Shown here one piece after another: positions 19,860 through 30,398 of a stretch of DNA of 64,000 nt. Source of the DNA: Acanthosepion lycidas (lineage: Eukaryota; Mollusca; Cephalopoda; Sepiida; Sepiidae); the NCBI GenBank assembly GCA_963932145.1, contig OZ010613.1:37264976-37328975 (forward strand), given 5' to 3'. Both the position numbers and the translations under genes were made by a program. Below the pieces are notes generated by a model. The model was given only the letters and a program-made list of their open reading frames with translations, had not been told where the DNA came from and ran no database searches. Positions within the stretch are counted from its first letter, which is position 1. Each line of letters starts with the position of its first letter.

Positions 19860-20690
19860 ATCCTGATCCTGAGAGAACTAGAAGTCCTATCATGATTTAT
19901 TATTGGTGGACTCAAGCATAACAATGTAAGATATACAGCTGACACTGTTGATAGTAGACATAGAAAAAAAATCAAACTGCAGAAACTTCCTAGAGAAGAT
20001 AGTAAAAGAAAGTAAGAAGAAAGGACTGGACATCAATTGTCGAAATGCAATGTATGGTTGTCAGCAGGGAGAACATTCAAAGATGCCAAAATCAGGCAAT
20101 TATAAAAATTGAAATATCTGGGAAGTATTTTAACAGAAGATGGAAAATGTGATACTGAAATTCAAAGTTGCATTGGAATAATGAAAGATGGCTTCCAAAA
20201 GCTAAACAAAGTATTAAGAAGCAGGAAATTTTCATTAGAAACCAAAGAAAAGAGTGCTAAATTATTAAATAATATAATGGTAGTAAATCCTGGACAATGT
20301 CATCATAGATGAAGAGGAAACTTTAGATAATGGAAATGCAATTCTACAGGATGCTGAGAATACTATAGACTGAACATGTGAGTAATTAGGAAGTTTTAAG
20401 GAGAATGGAAACAAAAAGGACACTTATATTTAGAATCAGAAACAGAGAGTTTTAATTTCTAGAGCACATAATGAGGAAAGAGGGATTGGAGAATTTGATA
20501 CACACAGGACATTGAAAGCAAGAATGAAGAAACAGTAAGTAACCTACTTAACACGCCTGTGTAAATGGATGGCAGAATGGAGTGATAGTGAAAAGACAAA
20601 CTTACTAAGAGCTACAAAAGATAAGAAGTTGTGGAGAATCATGATTACCTTACACCCTGAAGAGACATGGTGCATGCAAGTTAACAACAT
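19860..20690 (+). pseudogene. LINE family A, RT palm to C-terminus
   Basis: The longest sense copy of LINE A here. 19925-19960 translates VRYTADTVDSRHRKK, a damaged version of the RT catalytic YADD box (YTAD). 20109-20250 gives MKYLGSILTEDGKCDTEIQS and QKLNKVLRSRKFSLETKEK, typical of the family. Stops and shifts follow (the LLYGSECW region is degraded). 5'-truncated and inactive. Confidence 0.8.
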
Positions 20691-20869
20691 CATGTTAATA
20701 TATGTACAAAGAGACTTGTGAATACACTTTAAAAAAAATAGCAGAACATTCAGTCAGAGTCTGTGAAACAAAGGCTAATTTATTTATTCGGTCAAGCTAT
20801 AGCTTGGACATTGATGTGTCTATGACTCCAACCGTCATTGTCCTGAATCAAGATCTGAAGAAGAAATCT

Positions 20870-21340
20870 ACAAAAAGTAAGATGACCGGCCTGTAGATTC
20901 TTTGCCCTCAATAATCCACCAAACAGTTCAGATTTGTCAAACGGTTGATCTATTTTATCGAGAACCATTTTGGATTTTTGGGTGCACCTTTTCTACTTAT
21001 TGCTGTATGTATTCTGTTAAGAAACATTGAGTTGTAAATTTTTGCTGCAATGGAAGTGAGAGTGTCTCCTCTATAATTTTATGCTCATCCTAGATCTCCT
21101 TTCTTTGGGAAAGGAAGTATGCCACCTATCCATCTTTCTATGACTTCTCCATTATATGTGGCATTAAGGGTGGCATTCTGTGTCATACCATAGTTGGTTA
21201 ATGTAGATGGTTACTGGATAACCAACCCGTATTCCTCCATGGTTAAGTGTCCAGAGCAGTAGATCACTTTTGAGTTCTTGTTTTGCATGTTAGCAGTGTC
21301 CTGCAAAGTGCATTCTGTGTTCATGTAAGATTGTAGAAAT
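20870..21340 (-). pseudogene. LINE RT finger/palm fragment, antisense
   Basis: The minus strand translates GEVIERWIGGILPFPKKGDL, then NYRGDTLTSIAAKIYNSMFL and LNRIHTAISRKGAP. This is the conserved RT region with the PxPKKGD and NYRGI-type motifs. Internal stops are present. It lies tail to tail with the sense LINE A fragment just to the left, giving an inverted pair of non-overlapping RT parts. Confidence 0.75.
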
Positions 21341-21507
21341 CTCAGGGATGGGTCCAAAGAGTTGTGATTTAGTTGGTAGGTGCTACCTTTGACTTACCTT
21401 GTATATGAAGCCTATTTGGAAAGGATGTAGCCATTTAATATTAATTTAAAAAATAACCTATCTTGAGCAATGACAACTTTGTCTCTTTCAAATTACACAT
21501 ATGAGTT

Positions 21508-21806
21508 TGATGTAATGGAATAACCTATCACCCCCATGAGTGACTACACTATAGGTAGTAACTGCCTATAAGTATCCATAAGGCAATGGACTATGGGAGT
21601 CCAGCTGGGATCTGTTAAGTGCGACTCAGACTTATGCAAGAACTACTAACCTTTCAATAGCAGCATCTCACTACTGGATTGACTTGCAATGATCGTGCAC
21701 ATAACTGTTACCTTATTTCTTATTGTACTCGTTATTACAATAAACCTTTACTTATTTATCCACAGTGTTTGTCAAGTATATATTCCTATTAGCACGGAAT
21801 ATAACA
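21508..21806 (+). mobile_element. Solo LTR, family B
   Basis: Starts TGATGTAATGGAATA and ends GAATATAACA, with a perfect 5-bp duplication GAGTT at 21503-21507 and 21807-21811. Contains caataaacctttactta, an AATAAA signal placed as in an LTR. The sister copy at 43059-43350 has a different TSD, so the two are independent insertions. No internal retroviral-type region is attached, which is what recombination between two LTRs leaves. Confidence 0.85.
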
Positions 21807-21811
21807 GAGTT

Positions 21812-22189
21812 TCAAATAGATGGGGAGATTGGAAGTTATTTTAAAATTTTTAATCATTTTCAGTAATGAAAGATTTTGTTCAAAAATGCTTGTAGTCTAA
21901 ATTAGGTGATAAGAGGAAATTTTCTTGATATTTAAAAAAAGGGGTAGTTGGAATAAGGATGTCCTGGGAGGATTTTTAAACTCAAAGTTATGCCCTTTGT
22001 GACCTCACACACATTTCCCAGCATCCCTTTTTTCTTTTCAAAACAATCTGTAAATTTTTCTTCTGGTATTACTATCAGTTTCCTCATTGCATTTTCTATA
22101 ATCTCGTCCATAATCTTTCAGTGGCAATTTTTAACTCTGGGGAAAAAGCAGAAATTGCAGAGTCAAATCTGAGGAGTTATTTTTTACAC
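21812..22189. other. No gene recognised
   Basis: No motif; the short frame at 21990 has no recognisable feature. Confidence 0.45.
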
Positions 22190-22340
22190 TATTTATATTC
22201 GAACTGTTCTCATCTTTGTTGTTATCACATTGTTTCCACCGTTGTGCTCTTTGGCCTTCCTCAGGTGTATATTGATCTGGGTAAGCTACAGTGAATTCCA
22301 AACAGAACCCTTTATTTAATCTATGGAGTTAGACTGTTCT
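22190..22340 (-). mobile_element. Repeat C copy
   Basis: gttctcatctttgttgttatc, then gtgtatattgatctgggta and aaccctttatttaat match repeat C at 13860-13995. Confidence 0.65.
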
Positions 22341-23282
22341 CACTGCTCATGTCTAGGGAATGTATATTTGCTGAACAGCACTCCCAGTTATTACAAAAGA
22401 GACAGAATACACAAGCTTACTCAATGACAATGAATTGCTAACTGAGTAACCCCAGAAGTGAGTATTTATGCATGCATTGCGAGGTTCCCTTTGATTGGTT
22501 ACCTAGTAACATTAGAACCACATATCTACTTCTTGATATTTTCAAAATGGCTGGATACTTTCTGGACAAATCTTGTATACCATTTTAAATAAAAATCAGA
22601 AAAATAGTTTATTTGAATAATATATTTTTTAAACCAAAAGAAAAAAAAAATAGTATTGAACCCAACATTTGTCAATAATATCTGACTGCCTTTGTCAATT
22701 ATTGTTCAAGCCTAATAAAAAGTCAAGACTTTGGATGTTGATTTTCAAGGCATATATGTTTTCCCCATTTGGAAAATTGGCATAACAACATCTTCCTACT
22801 TCTATTTCTCTTCTCTCTGGCCTTCAGCCATACTGGTAAATTTAGCAAATATAAATTGTCAAAAAATGATGGCTTGCCTTGGAGTTAAAATTGTATGTTT
22901 CCTATGCAAAATACATGTTTGAGCTCAGTATAAAAAAAAAAAAAAAAAAGGTTTCAAATGATGCTATTCTTTTTCTTTGGCAGGTAGCTGCAATATTTGC
23001 TTTTACAAATAATATTTAACTCTCGAAGAGATTCTATGATTAGGAACTATATAAAAGACAAGTTCAGAAAAATATGCATATTATCTTTAAGGAATTATGG
23101 TAGTTTTAAATCCAAATAATATTTTGGAGAAAATAGTTATGAATGTTTGAATGGTTATATAATTAGTTTATATAAATGTTTGTTAATCATTTTTTATATA
23201 TGTCAATCATGTTTGCATGAATTCACTTTATTTTATTTCATTCTTTCAAATATTTTTTCCAGATTTACCATATTATATATTG
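22341..23282. other. No gene recognised; poly(A) at 22932-22949
   Basis: The A run could be the tail of an old retroinsertion, but nothing upstream is recognisable. Confidence 0.45.
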
Positions 23283-24250
23283 TTCACTGTACTATTATGT
23301 TCTTCAAAAATATTTTTGCTTTTTTTTCTGTTTTTATTTCTTTTAATAATAACCTATGGAAAAATGTCTACCTGTCTTGAAGTTTTTCAATAAATCATTT
23401 TCATTCTCATTGTCAAAATTATTTCACTGTACTATTATGTTCTTCAAAAATATGTTTGCTTTTTTTTTTCTGTTTTTATTTCTTTTAATAATAACCTATA
23501 GGAAAATATCTGCCTGTTTTGAATTTTTCAATAAATCATTTTCATTCTCATTGTCAAAATTATTTCACTGTACTATTATGTTCTTCAAAAATATGTTTGC
23601 TTTTTTTTTCTGTTTTTATTTCTTTTAATAATAACCTATAGGAAAATATCTGCCTGTTTTGAATTTTTCAATAAATCATTTTCATTCTCATTGTCAAAAT
23701 TATTTCACTGTACTATTATGTTCTTCAAAAATATGTTTGCTTTTTTTTTTCTGTTTTTATTTCTTTTAATAATAACCTATAGGAAAATATCTGCCTGTTT
23801 TGAATTTTTCAATAAATCATTTTCATTCTCATTGTCAAAATTATTTCACTGTACTATTATGTTCTTCAAAAATATGTTTGCTTTTTTTTTTCTGTTTTTA
23901 TTTCTTTTAATAATAACCTATAGGAAAATATCTGCCTGTTTTGAATTTTTCAATAAATCATTTTCATTCTCATTGTCAAAATTATTTCACTGTACTATTA
24001 TGTTCTTCAAAAATATGTTTGCTTTTTTTTTTCTGTTTTTATTTCTTTTAATAATAACCTATAGGAAAATATCTGCCTGTTTTGAATTTTTCAATAAATC
24101 ATTTTCATTCTCATTGTCAAAATTATTTCACTGTACTTTTATGTCCTGAGAAAATATCTTTGCATTTTTTTATAACAACCAATAGAAAATGTTTGCATGT
24201 CTTGAATTGAATTTTTCAATAAATCATTTTCATTCTCATCATCAAAATTT
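23283..24250. repeat. 140-bp tandem satellite, ~7 copies
   Basis: ttcactgtactattatg recurs at 23283, 23423, 23564, 23704, 23845, 23986 and (variant) 24127, a spacing of 140-141 bp. The inner copies are almost identical; the first and last are clearly diverged, as expected for an array homogenised in the centre. Length changes of one base occur in the T run, so frames drift; the long open frames across it are not genes. Confidence 0.95.
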
Positions 24251-24599
24251 TTTTGCGTTGTTTTCTTATTCAACAAAATTCTTGGAGACATACCTACTTT
24301 CCACTTAGCCGAGTTCCACAAAAAATATAGATACTCAACAAAGTTAACAGTTTGATTTTAATTAACTTGTATTTTGAGGTCAGTGGAGAAAACCCCCACA
24401 GCAGCACTTTTTAGAAGGCACAATGAAGAAGTTTGTCAGAAGGTTCATTCCTAAAATCTTAATCATTCCTCCCTACTCGTCAGTGTGTTCGACCATAGTA
24501 ACACATTTTCTCCCAATCATTCTAACTTATTTGATGCTTTCGTTAGTAATCTCGGCTCGAAAGAAAAATCAGAAAAAATGGAAAATTGAATGTCTTTGG
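24251..24599. other. Unassigned; first half of a 30-bp direct repeat
   Basis: 24472-24503 (gtcagtgtgttcgaccatag) recurs at 24962-24990 (gtcagtgtgttcgacaatag), just at the 5' boundary of the LINE B copy. The 490 bp between the two copies is otherwise unexplained. Confidence 0.55.
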
Positions 24600-24887
24600 C
24601 TAGATGCGAAAGTGTCTCATCAGTATTCTCATGATGTAGTGGCCGCTTCTTCTTGCTTGATATATTGTCTGAACTTGAAATTGTTTTCGCCGTTTCTTTC
24701 TCCTGTTGTTCTCAACTGTATTGAAAGCATGCCTCCCAAGCCCACTATTTGGTGAGGGCGGAGGGTTAGCTGTTGCATTCCCCCCACCCCCTCCACCAGG
24801 TCGATGTTTGGACTTAAGGTAAGCCGAACATTCACTTGCCATCATGAGGAAGAAAGCGGACAACCACTTGCTGCCCTGTGTGAGCAT
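24600..24887 (-). CDS. Hypothetical 95-aa ORF, Gly/Pro-rich centre
   Basis: Not recognised. The frame has a hydrophobic stretch near the start (WLSAFFLMMASECSAYL), then PGGGGGG and a Pro/Asn segment, then a basic run NRRKKRRKQ. GC and CpG are higher than in neighbouring DNA. It is bounded by the two copies of a 30-bp direct repeat. On the plus strand a strong donor (cttaag/GTAAGC) lies at about 24818, so a plus-strand exon is equally possible. No homology is claimed; it may be chance or a piece of an unknown repeat. Confidence 0.2.
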   Translation of the reverse strand: MLTQGSKWLSAFFLMMASECSAYLKSKHRPGGGGGGNATANPPPSPNSGLGRHAFNTVENNRRKKRRKQFQVQTIYQARRSGHYIMRILMRHFRI

Positions 24888-24987
24888 AATTTCACTCTAC
24901 CGAAAACTCATTTACATTTTCTAATTTTTCAATTCTTTATTTTTTTTTCTCTCCCCTTACTTGTCAGTGTGTTCGACAATAGTAACA

Positions 24988-25701
24988 CCTCACATTGACT
25001 GCTGACCTGAGATGGAACAAATACATTGAGTCAATTGCCTCGTCCACCGCAAGGAAAGTTGGCTCCCTGTGCCACGCCAGGAAATTTTTCTCCCCGGAAT
25101 CGATCCTCCAGATCTACAAATCAACAATTCGCCCTTGCATGGAGTATTGCTGCCATATATGGTCTGGTGCCCCTTCTGTTTGCCTCGGGGTTCTTGATAG
25201 GCTCCAGAGGCGGATATGCAATGTAGTTGGCCCTGCTCTGGCGTCTCGTCTACAGTCACTTTCTCACAGACGCGCCGTCGCCTCTTTCTGTCTGTTTTAC
25301 AAATACTTTCATGGCAATTGCTCTGAGGAGCTGCATTCGCTGGTTCCCAGACTTCCCGAGTTCAAGTGCCCTATGAGGCTGGCATCCCGCTCTCACCCCT
25401 TCACTGTCGAAACTCCTAAATGTAGCCGTCTCTTCTACTCTAATAGCTTCATGTCTCGCACCTCTCACCTGTGGAACTCCCTTCCCTATTCCAGTTTCCC
25501 TGAGAGCTATAATCTCCAGCTATTCAAGTGTAATGTCAATCAACATCTTCAGTTGCCTTGATCTATCCACTGCCCTTCTCCTCATACTCTCTTCTACCAC
25601 TCCTATCTGATCTCGCTCTATATTTTCTGTAACCCCTTGCATCCTAGTGGCTTCCCACCTTGCTTGGGGTGAAATGCTTAAAAAAAAAAAAAAAAAAAAA
25701 T
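24988..25701 (+). pseudogene. LINE family B, best copy: intact RT C-terminal domain, 3' UTR and poly(A)
   Basis: An uninterrupted 188-codon frame (24995-25561) starts inside the element (TADLRWNKYIESIASSTARK). It continues with FFSPESILQIYKSTIRPCME, YCCHIWSGAP, LDRLQRRICNVVGPAL, YFHGNCSEELHSLVP, and ends LWNSLPYSSFPESYNLQLF...HLQLP and a stop. This is the region after the RT palm in CR1/jockey-like non-LTR elements. The 3' UTR carries the tail ccttgcttggggtgaaatg and an A run of about 20. The lack of stops and higher GC mark it as the youngest LINE B here. It is 5'-truncated (no endonuclease, no YADD box), so not autonomous. Confidence 0.85.
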
Positions 25702-25844
25702 CAGATAAGTCCAGTAAAATTTTTCCTTCTGTAACAAATATTAATCATATTTTTAAGAAGACATTGTAAATAATTAACATTACATGCTTATATAATCTAT
25801 ATCATAAGTAGGGTTCATTAACACTTATGCTACTGTGGATATAC

Positions 25845-26020
25845 GCCTTTATGAAACTTACAGAGCCTGCTGTTGATATGTACATACATTATCAAAATGC
25901 ACTTATATCTTTATGAAACTTACATAGACTGCTGTTGACATGTACACAAAATTTCAAAATGCACTTATATGTCTTTATAAAATTGACATTGCTTGCTGTT
26001 GATGCATATATATATTTTTA
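25845..26020. repeat. ~63-bp tandem repeat, 3 copies
   Basis: ctttatgaaacttacagagcc, ctttatgaaacttacatagac and ctttataaaattgacattgc begin successive copies, each followed by gctgttga and (for two copies) aaaatgcacttatat. Confidence 0.8.
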
Positions 26021-26384
26021 AGATGTAGAAACAGTCTTCTCATGTGGGTCAAGCAGTTGGACATTAGAAAAGCACTGGGAAAAAGTAGATGGTACGTGCA
26101 CTAGGAACAGTTCTAAATGTCAGCTGGAACTAACATATTTACATTGATGAACTAGATACTATTAATATTTATCTTATTTTAATAGTCCTAGTTTTTCTTT
26201 GATGTAATCATTTAAATATACACAAAATGTACTAAATATTGATAAGTGACAAGTTAAGCTAAGAGAAAGTGGAATGCTTGTGTAACCAATGTAAGAATTT
26301 AATTTTTTTTTTTTTACTGATATTGTATATGCAATCTCCTAAAGGACGTGAATTCAGAAACAATATTGTTAAATGAGAAATCTA
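26021..26384. other. No gene recognised
   Basis: AT-rich with no identified structure. Confidence 0.5.
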
Positions 26385-27022
26385 AGATAAATTGCTAGAT
26401 CTGTTGCCAGGAAAGTTTGTTCAGTGTGTTGTACCAGATAATTCTTCTTGCCAGAATCAATCTTGTACATTTATGCATCTACCATTCATCTGCATTCAAT
26501 ATTGCTGCCATGTTCAGCCTGGTACACCTGCTATATAACTTAAGATACTCAACACAGTCTAAAGTAGGGTCTGTAGGGTTATCCATCCTGACTTGGGATC
26601 TCAACTTCAGTTACTTTCCCACCACCATGACATCGCTTCCCCACGTCTTTCTATGATTATTTTCATGGCTTTTTCTCTAACGATCTTTCACCTCTGGTAC
26701 CTCCACCACAGGTATTTAAGTGTACTACTAGATTGGCAACTCGGTTTTACTGTTGAAATATCTAGATGTAACCATAAGTTCTATTCTAATAGTTTCTTTT
26801 CTTGTACCTCTTGCCTGTGGAACTCCCTTCTGGTTTCTTGTTACCCTGCCAACTACAGTCTTCAAAAGTTTAAATGCAACATCAATCACTATTTTTATGT
26901 CTTCATGAACTCTGTTCTTCTACTGCCCTTTTCATTACTAGCCTCTTCTATTTTTCTATTACTCTCAGTAACTACCCCACTGCACCTTAATGGCATTTTG
27001 CCTTGCTTGGGGTGAAATGATA
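26385..27022 (+). pseudogene. LINE family B fragment with 3' tail
   Basis: Diverged version of 24988-25701: attgctgccatgttcagcctgg corresponds to the YCCHIWSG region, ttgcctgtggaactccct to LWNSL, and the end ttgccttgcttggggtgaaatg is the LINE B tail, running directly into a short TA microsatellite. Multiple frameshifts; inactive. Confidence 0.8.
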
Positions 27023-27311
27023 TATATATATATGTGGGAAAATGATATATTAATCTTTTTTATACATCAACAACAATTTTATTAAAACTTTATAAATAAC
27101 TTTTTAAAACAATAAAAAATGGTGAAAGAGTATATAGAAATACTGGTTTCAAATAAAAGCTATACTTTTGATACGCCATTTTTTATGGATACATTTGTTA
27201 AACTTTGTTTATCATTACTGGCAAATACTTGGAAAACAGCAAAATTCAAGTATCATTTTTTTGATATATTGTATTATATATAGAGAGAGAGAAAGATTTG
27301 TGTGATAATGT
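27023..27311. other. Unassigned; shares a segment with 29945-30000
   Basis: gaaaacagcaaaattcaagtatcattt at 27233 recurs at 29971, so an unclassified repeat is present. Confidence 0.45.
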
Positions 27312-27366
27312 TCACTCTGATGAGTTAGAACCAAAATATTGGTTCTAATGAAATAAAACATCACCA
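27312..27366 (+). ncRNA. Degenerate hammerhead-like motif
   Basis: CTGATGA (27317-27323) is followed by a long stem (TTAGAACCA / TTGGTTCTAA), then GAAAT in place of GAAAC and an ATC triplet after a 5-nt gap. Stem I is not evident. It may be a decayed hammerhead or a coincidental hairpin. Confidence 0.3.
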
Positions 27367-27390
27367 TGACCTTTTAAAGTCTTCGTTTTC

Positions 27391-27425
<35 letters not shown>

Positions 27426-27844
27426 TAATATTAGCCATTTCTCTACAAGGAAACATCTAGAATTCATTGACTGAGCAGACAGTACTCCTTTGGTTGAAAT
27501 TTATAAAATCATTCTCTTTAAACAGTTTTTTTTAGGAAAACCTGTTTCTCAAATCCAGTAACTGTTATTGCTCTTTCCAATATAGATGGGAGGTTTCCTT
27601 CCTAACCTTTGAAGTTGTATGGAATGTTAACATTGTAATTATATCATTATTTTCTTTTCAAGTTACGTGTGCTATTCATTTTAGTTGTTAGCAATGACTG
27701 GAGCATTGCAGTAGAATTGAAACATTGTCTTAACTTTCCAGCTGACTCATCCTAACTCCTGATCTTGTTACATGTTAATTAAAAAAGAAAAAGTTTATAT
27801 TCATTCATTCATTCATTCTTCTTGTCACTGCACAATTTAATATT
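27367..27844. other. Unassigned; (TA)n at 27393-27423
   Basis: 27424-27475 (atttctctacaaggaaacat) resembles 30062-30115, an unclassified repeat. No coding region. Confidence 0.45.
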
Positions 27845-28255
27845 TATTTATTTTTTTCTCAATAGGAGGAGAAATGCTTGACTATTGTCCAGTTCACGTT
27901 CCTTCCTGGTCTTTTGAAAAGGAATAGAGATTTATCCCTTGTTTCCTGTTTCGGATTGGGTTTCCACTTCCTTTTAAAGTCTACTTCAACTCTATACTTC
28001 TAATATCTCTGTCTAAACTCTGAAATTTTATTTACTATTTATATTTTTCTCAATAAGAGGTGATAGGTTTACCTATCATCCAATTCACACTGCTCCTCAG
28101 TCTTTAGAACAGGTGTAGTGGCTTATTCCTTGTTTCCTCTTTGGGATTGGGTTTCTGGTTCCTTCTAAAGTCTTTTCATTCTTTTTCACTACTATTAACT
28201 CCTTATGTCTTAGTGGCATTGTTGTCTTGTTTAGAAGGAACTGATTAAAAAAAAA
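27845..28255 (+). mobile_element. Two tandem SINE-like modules with LINE-B tail
   Basis: 27866-28000 and 28060-28255 both carry the cagttcac...cttgtttcctgtt...ggattgggtttcc body. Only the second has the 3' tail (ccttatgtcttagtggcatt ... cttgttt) and an A run. The arrangement suggests one insertion next to another, or an internal duplication. Confidence 0.6.
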
Positions 28256-28505
28256 ATTAACAATGAAATCGGACAGAAGTTCCCAGGTGCACTAACACAC
28301 ACACAGACACACACACAAAAAAAAACTATTGAATGAAGAAAAGTATTAATGTTAAAAATACATTAAAAATTGTCAGTGTGCAGTAGTGTTCATTTTATCT
28401 AGGGCTTAAGGATAAAAGCTGTCCCTCAGGTACTTTTTCATAGAACTAAAACTTTGTTTTGAGAGTAACAATTCAAACAAGTGGTACCTAGGTTGCATGA
28501 TTGAA
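28256..28505. other. No gene recognised; short (CA)n
   Basis: Contains acacacacagacacacac and AT-rich sequence. Confidence 0.5.
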
Positions 28506-28880
28506 TTAATGGTTTCTCTTGAGGAAAATATTGACTGGGTGCATTAACATAAGTTGGTAATGCACAAAGATCTGCAAGAGCAATATACAAGATCTGGCTG
28601 GACAATCAATATATTTCTTATTGAATTCAGATGCCATGGTTTTATTGCCAACCCAACATTGAATACTTGAATAAACTTGGATTGTCCCCAAGAATAAAGA
28701 GGAAATATATAAAGAAGCTCCAAGTTCAGACAAAGGAGTAATCTGTATGGATCTGGCATTTTGACATTGTAATTGGAAAACAGCAAATTCTGGTAGTATG
28801 GTGATGTACTGTTGAGGTGGTCTGGATTGGGGGAAATGATATTGTAGCATACCTACAGACGATAATGGATATGTCCCCAT
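28506..28880 (-). CDS. Unrecognised 124-aa ORF, probably not a gene
   Basis: Open for 124 codons with no motif I recognise. Its N-terminal codons overlap the start of the solo LTR at 28843, and the upstream region has no promoter or splice signal. Two frames are open over the same bases. It may be a remnant of an unclassified repeat, as short pieces of the sequence (attggaaaacagcaaa) recur at 27233 and 29971. Confidence 0.12.
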   Translation of the reverse strand: MGTYPLSSVGMLQYHFPQSRPPQQYITILPEFAVFQLQCQNARSIQITPLSELGASLYISSLFLGTIQVYSSIQCWVGNKTMASEFNKKYIDCPARSCILLLQIFVHYQLMLMHPVNIFLKRNH

Positions 28881-29269
28881 TCATATAAATACTGTATGTT
28901 GGTCTGCAGTTGGAGATTAGTCTCCAGCTGTGCTGGTCAAACTCTCTGCCTCCAGAGGGCAGAGTCTCATCTCGAGGAAACAGCTACCCACCGCCATTTT
29001 AAACGGGGTCTACAGGGAATTTTTGGTTGAGCCTATGGGCCCAGATACCCCACATTAAATTCAGCCTTGTGCCACATCTGAATGCATGGGGTGGTTGGTA
29101 GATATCCTGCAGTTGGAGCTTCATTGTGGATTCACTTGACTCACTTCTAACAGTTGATTACTTCTTCTATATGCCGCAGGCGAATTTTATATGTGTTGTT
29201 CTTGTCGTAAGTATTATCATTCATTACCGTTTAATTATTCTATTCAGCAACCTTCCCGAGATTACAACA
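28843..29269 (+). mobile_element. Solo LTR, family A
   Basis: Runs from TGTAGCATACCTACAG to GATTACAACA and matches the family A LTR at 46182-46641 throughout, including tgagcctatgggc and taccccacattaaattcagc. GATAT flanks it directly (28838-28842, 29270-29274). The usual first three bases TGT are absent here, so the 5' edge is slightly uncertain. Confidence 0.8.
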
Positions 29270-29361
29270 GATATTTTGTCCCTCAAAACATGCCTGACCA
29301 CAGTGTCATTATCTGGTGAAGGTTCTACTGGAGGCACTTCTGCTGTTTCTAAAGAGCTGGT

Positions 29362-29365
<4 letters not shown>

Positions 29366-29400
<35 letters not shown>
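29366..29400. repeat. (TA)n microsatellite
   Basis: TA run that abuts the left end of the next element. Confidence 0.95.
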
Positions 29401-29402
<2 letters not shown>

Positions 29403-29776
29403 CAGGGTATCCCTAAAGTCTGGACATATAGGAAATCTTATTAATTATATTTTTTTTACATTCACAGATTAAGCATGGTTTGTCAAGAGAAGGAAGAATT
29501 GACTTCTTTTTCTTGGGTTGCTAAAGGATGTGTATGCAATGAAAATCACAGATGCAACACATTTGATTGAATGCATAAAGAGCAAATGTGCCAAAATTTG
29601 TACCATTATTGCATTGAGTTCATGTGAATCTTGCAAAGTGCATCAACCTTTGCATCACATAAGGAAAATCATAGTGAAGATGTTATTTGTTAATATTCCA
29701 ATTCAATAAAATGTTGAAAATTTAATTTCTTGAAAATATGCATTTTAGCCTATGTGTCCAGACTTTAGGGATACCC

Positions 29777-29778
<2 letters not shown>
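29403..29778 (+). mobile_element. Tc1/mariner-type relic with transposase C-terminal remnant
   Basis: Perfect outer inverted repeats CAGGGTATCCCTAAAGTCTG and its mirror, about 28 bp. The interior keeps a fragment reading LKDVYAMKITDATHLIECIK (from 29520), like the C-terminal LKxxVYATKP region of IS630/Tc1/mariner transposases, in sense orientation. The catalytic domain is deleted. TA or TG microsatellites flank it. Confidence 0.75.
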
Positions 29779-29779
<1 letters not shown>

Positions 29780-29849
<70 letters not shown>

Positions 29850-30013
29850 TTATTTTCTTAAGGGTACAGAATTTTAGTATTCTAACATCACTCAATCTTT
29901 GCAAGATTGCCTGTTTGTCACCAATATACAAGTATTGTTCTGATTGGCAAACATGCGCTTGGTAATTAGAAAACAGCAAAATTCAAGTATCATTTTATGA
30001 TATATCATGTTTC

Positions 30014-30063
<50 letters not shown>

Positions 30064-30122
30064 AATATTAATCATTTCCCTACAAGGAAATATTTGGCAT
30101 TCATTAACCGAGCAGCCAGTCC

Positions 30123-30184
<62 letters not shown>
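29780..30184. repeat. Microsatellite cluster (TG)n, (TA)n
   Basis: 29780-29848 (TG then TA), 30018-30061 (TA) and 30126-30184 (TA), with short unclassified spacers. The spacer 30062-30125 resembles 27424-27480. Confidence 0.95.
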
Positions 30185-30187
<3 letters not shown>

Positions 30188-30347
30188 CTGGTAGAAAGGT
30201 TTATTCTCCCATTGGTATTTCCACTATTATGGGTTATATATCTATGATATAATAACACCGTATTTCTCGGGCAGAACAAAATAGCTAAAAAGAATGACAA
30301 AAATACTTTGTTCTAAGAGAGACTTTTATACCACTAAGACATACACA

Positions 30348-30351
<4 letters not shown>

Positions 30352-30394
<43 letters not shown>
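30352..30394. repeat. (TA)n microsatellite
   Basis: Pure TA run. Confidence 0.95.

Positions 30395-30398
<4 letters not shown>

Noticed and set aside
23356..24149. Long repetitive hydrophobic frames
   Set aside because: They are read through a 140/141-bp satellite whose unit length varies by one base; no initiation context and no codon bias.
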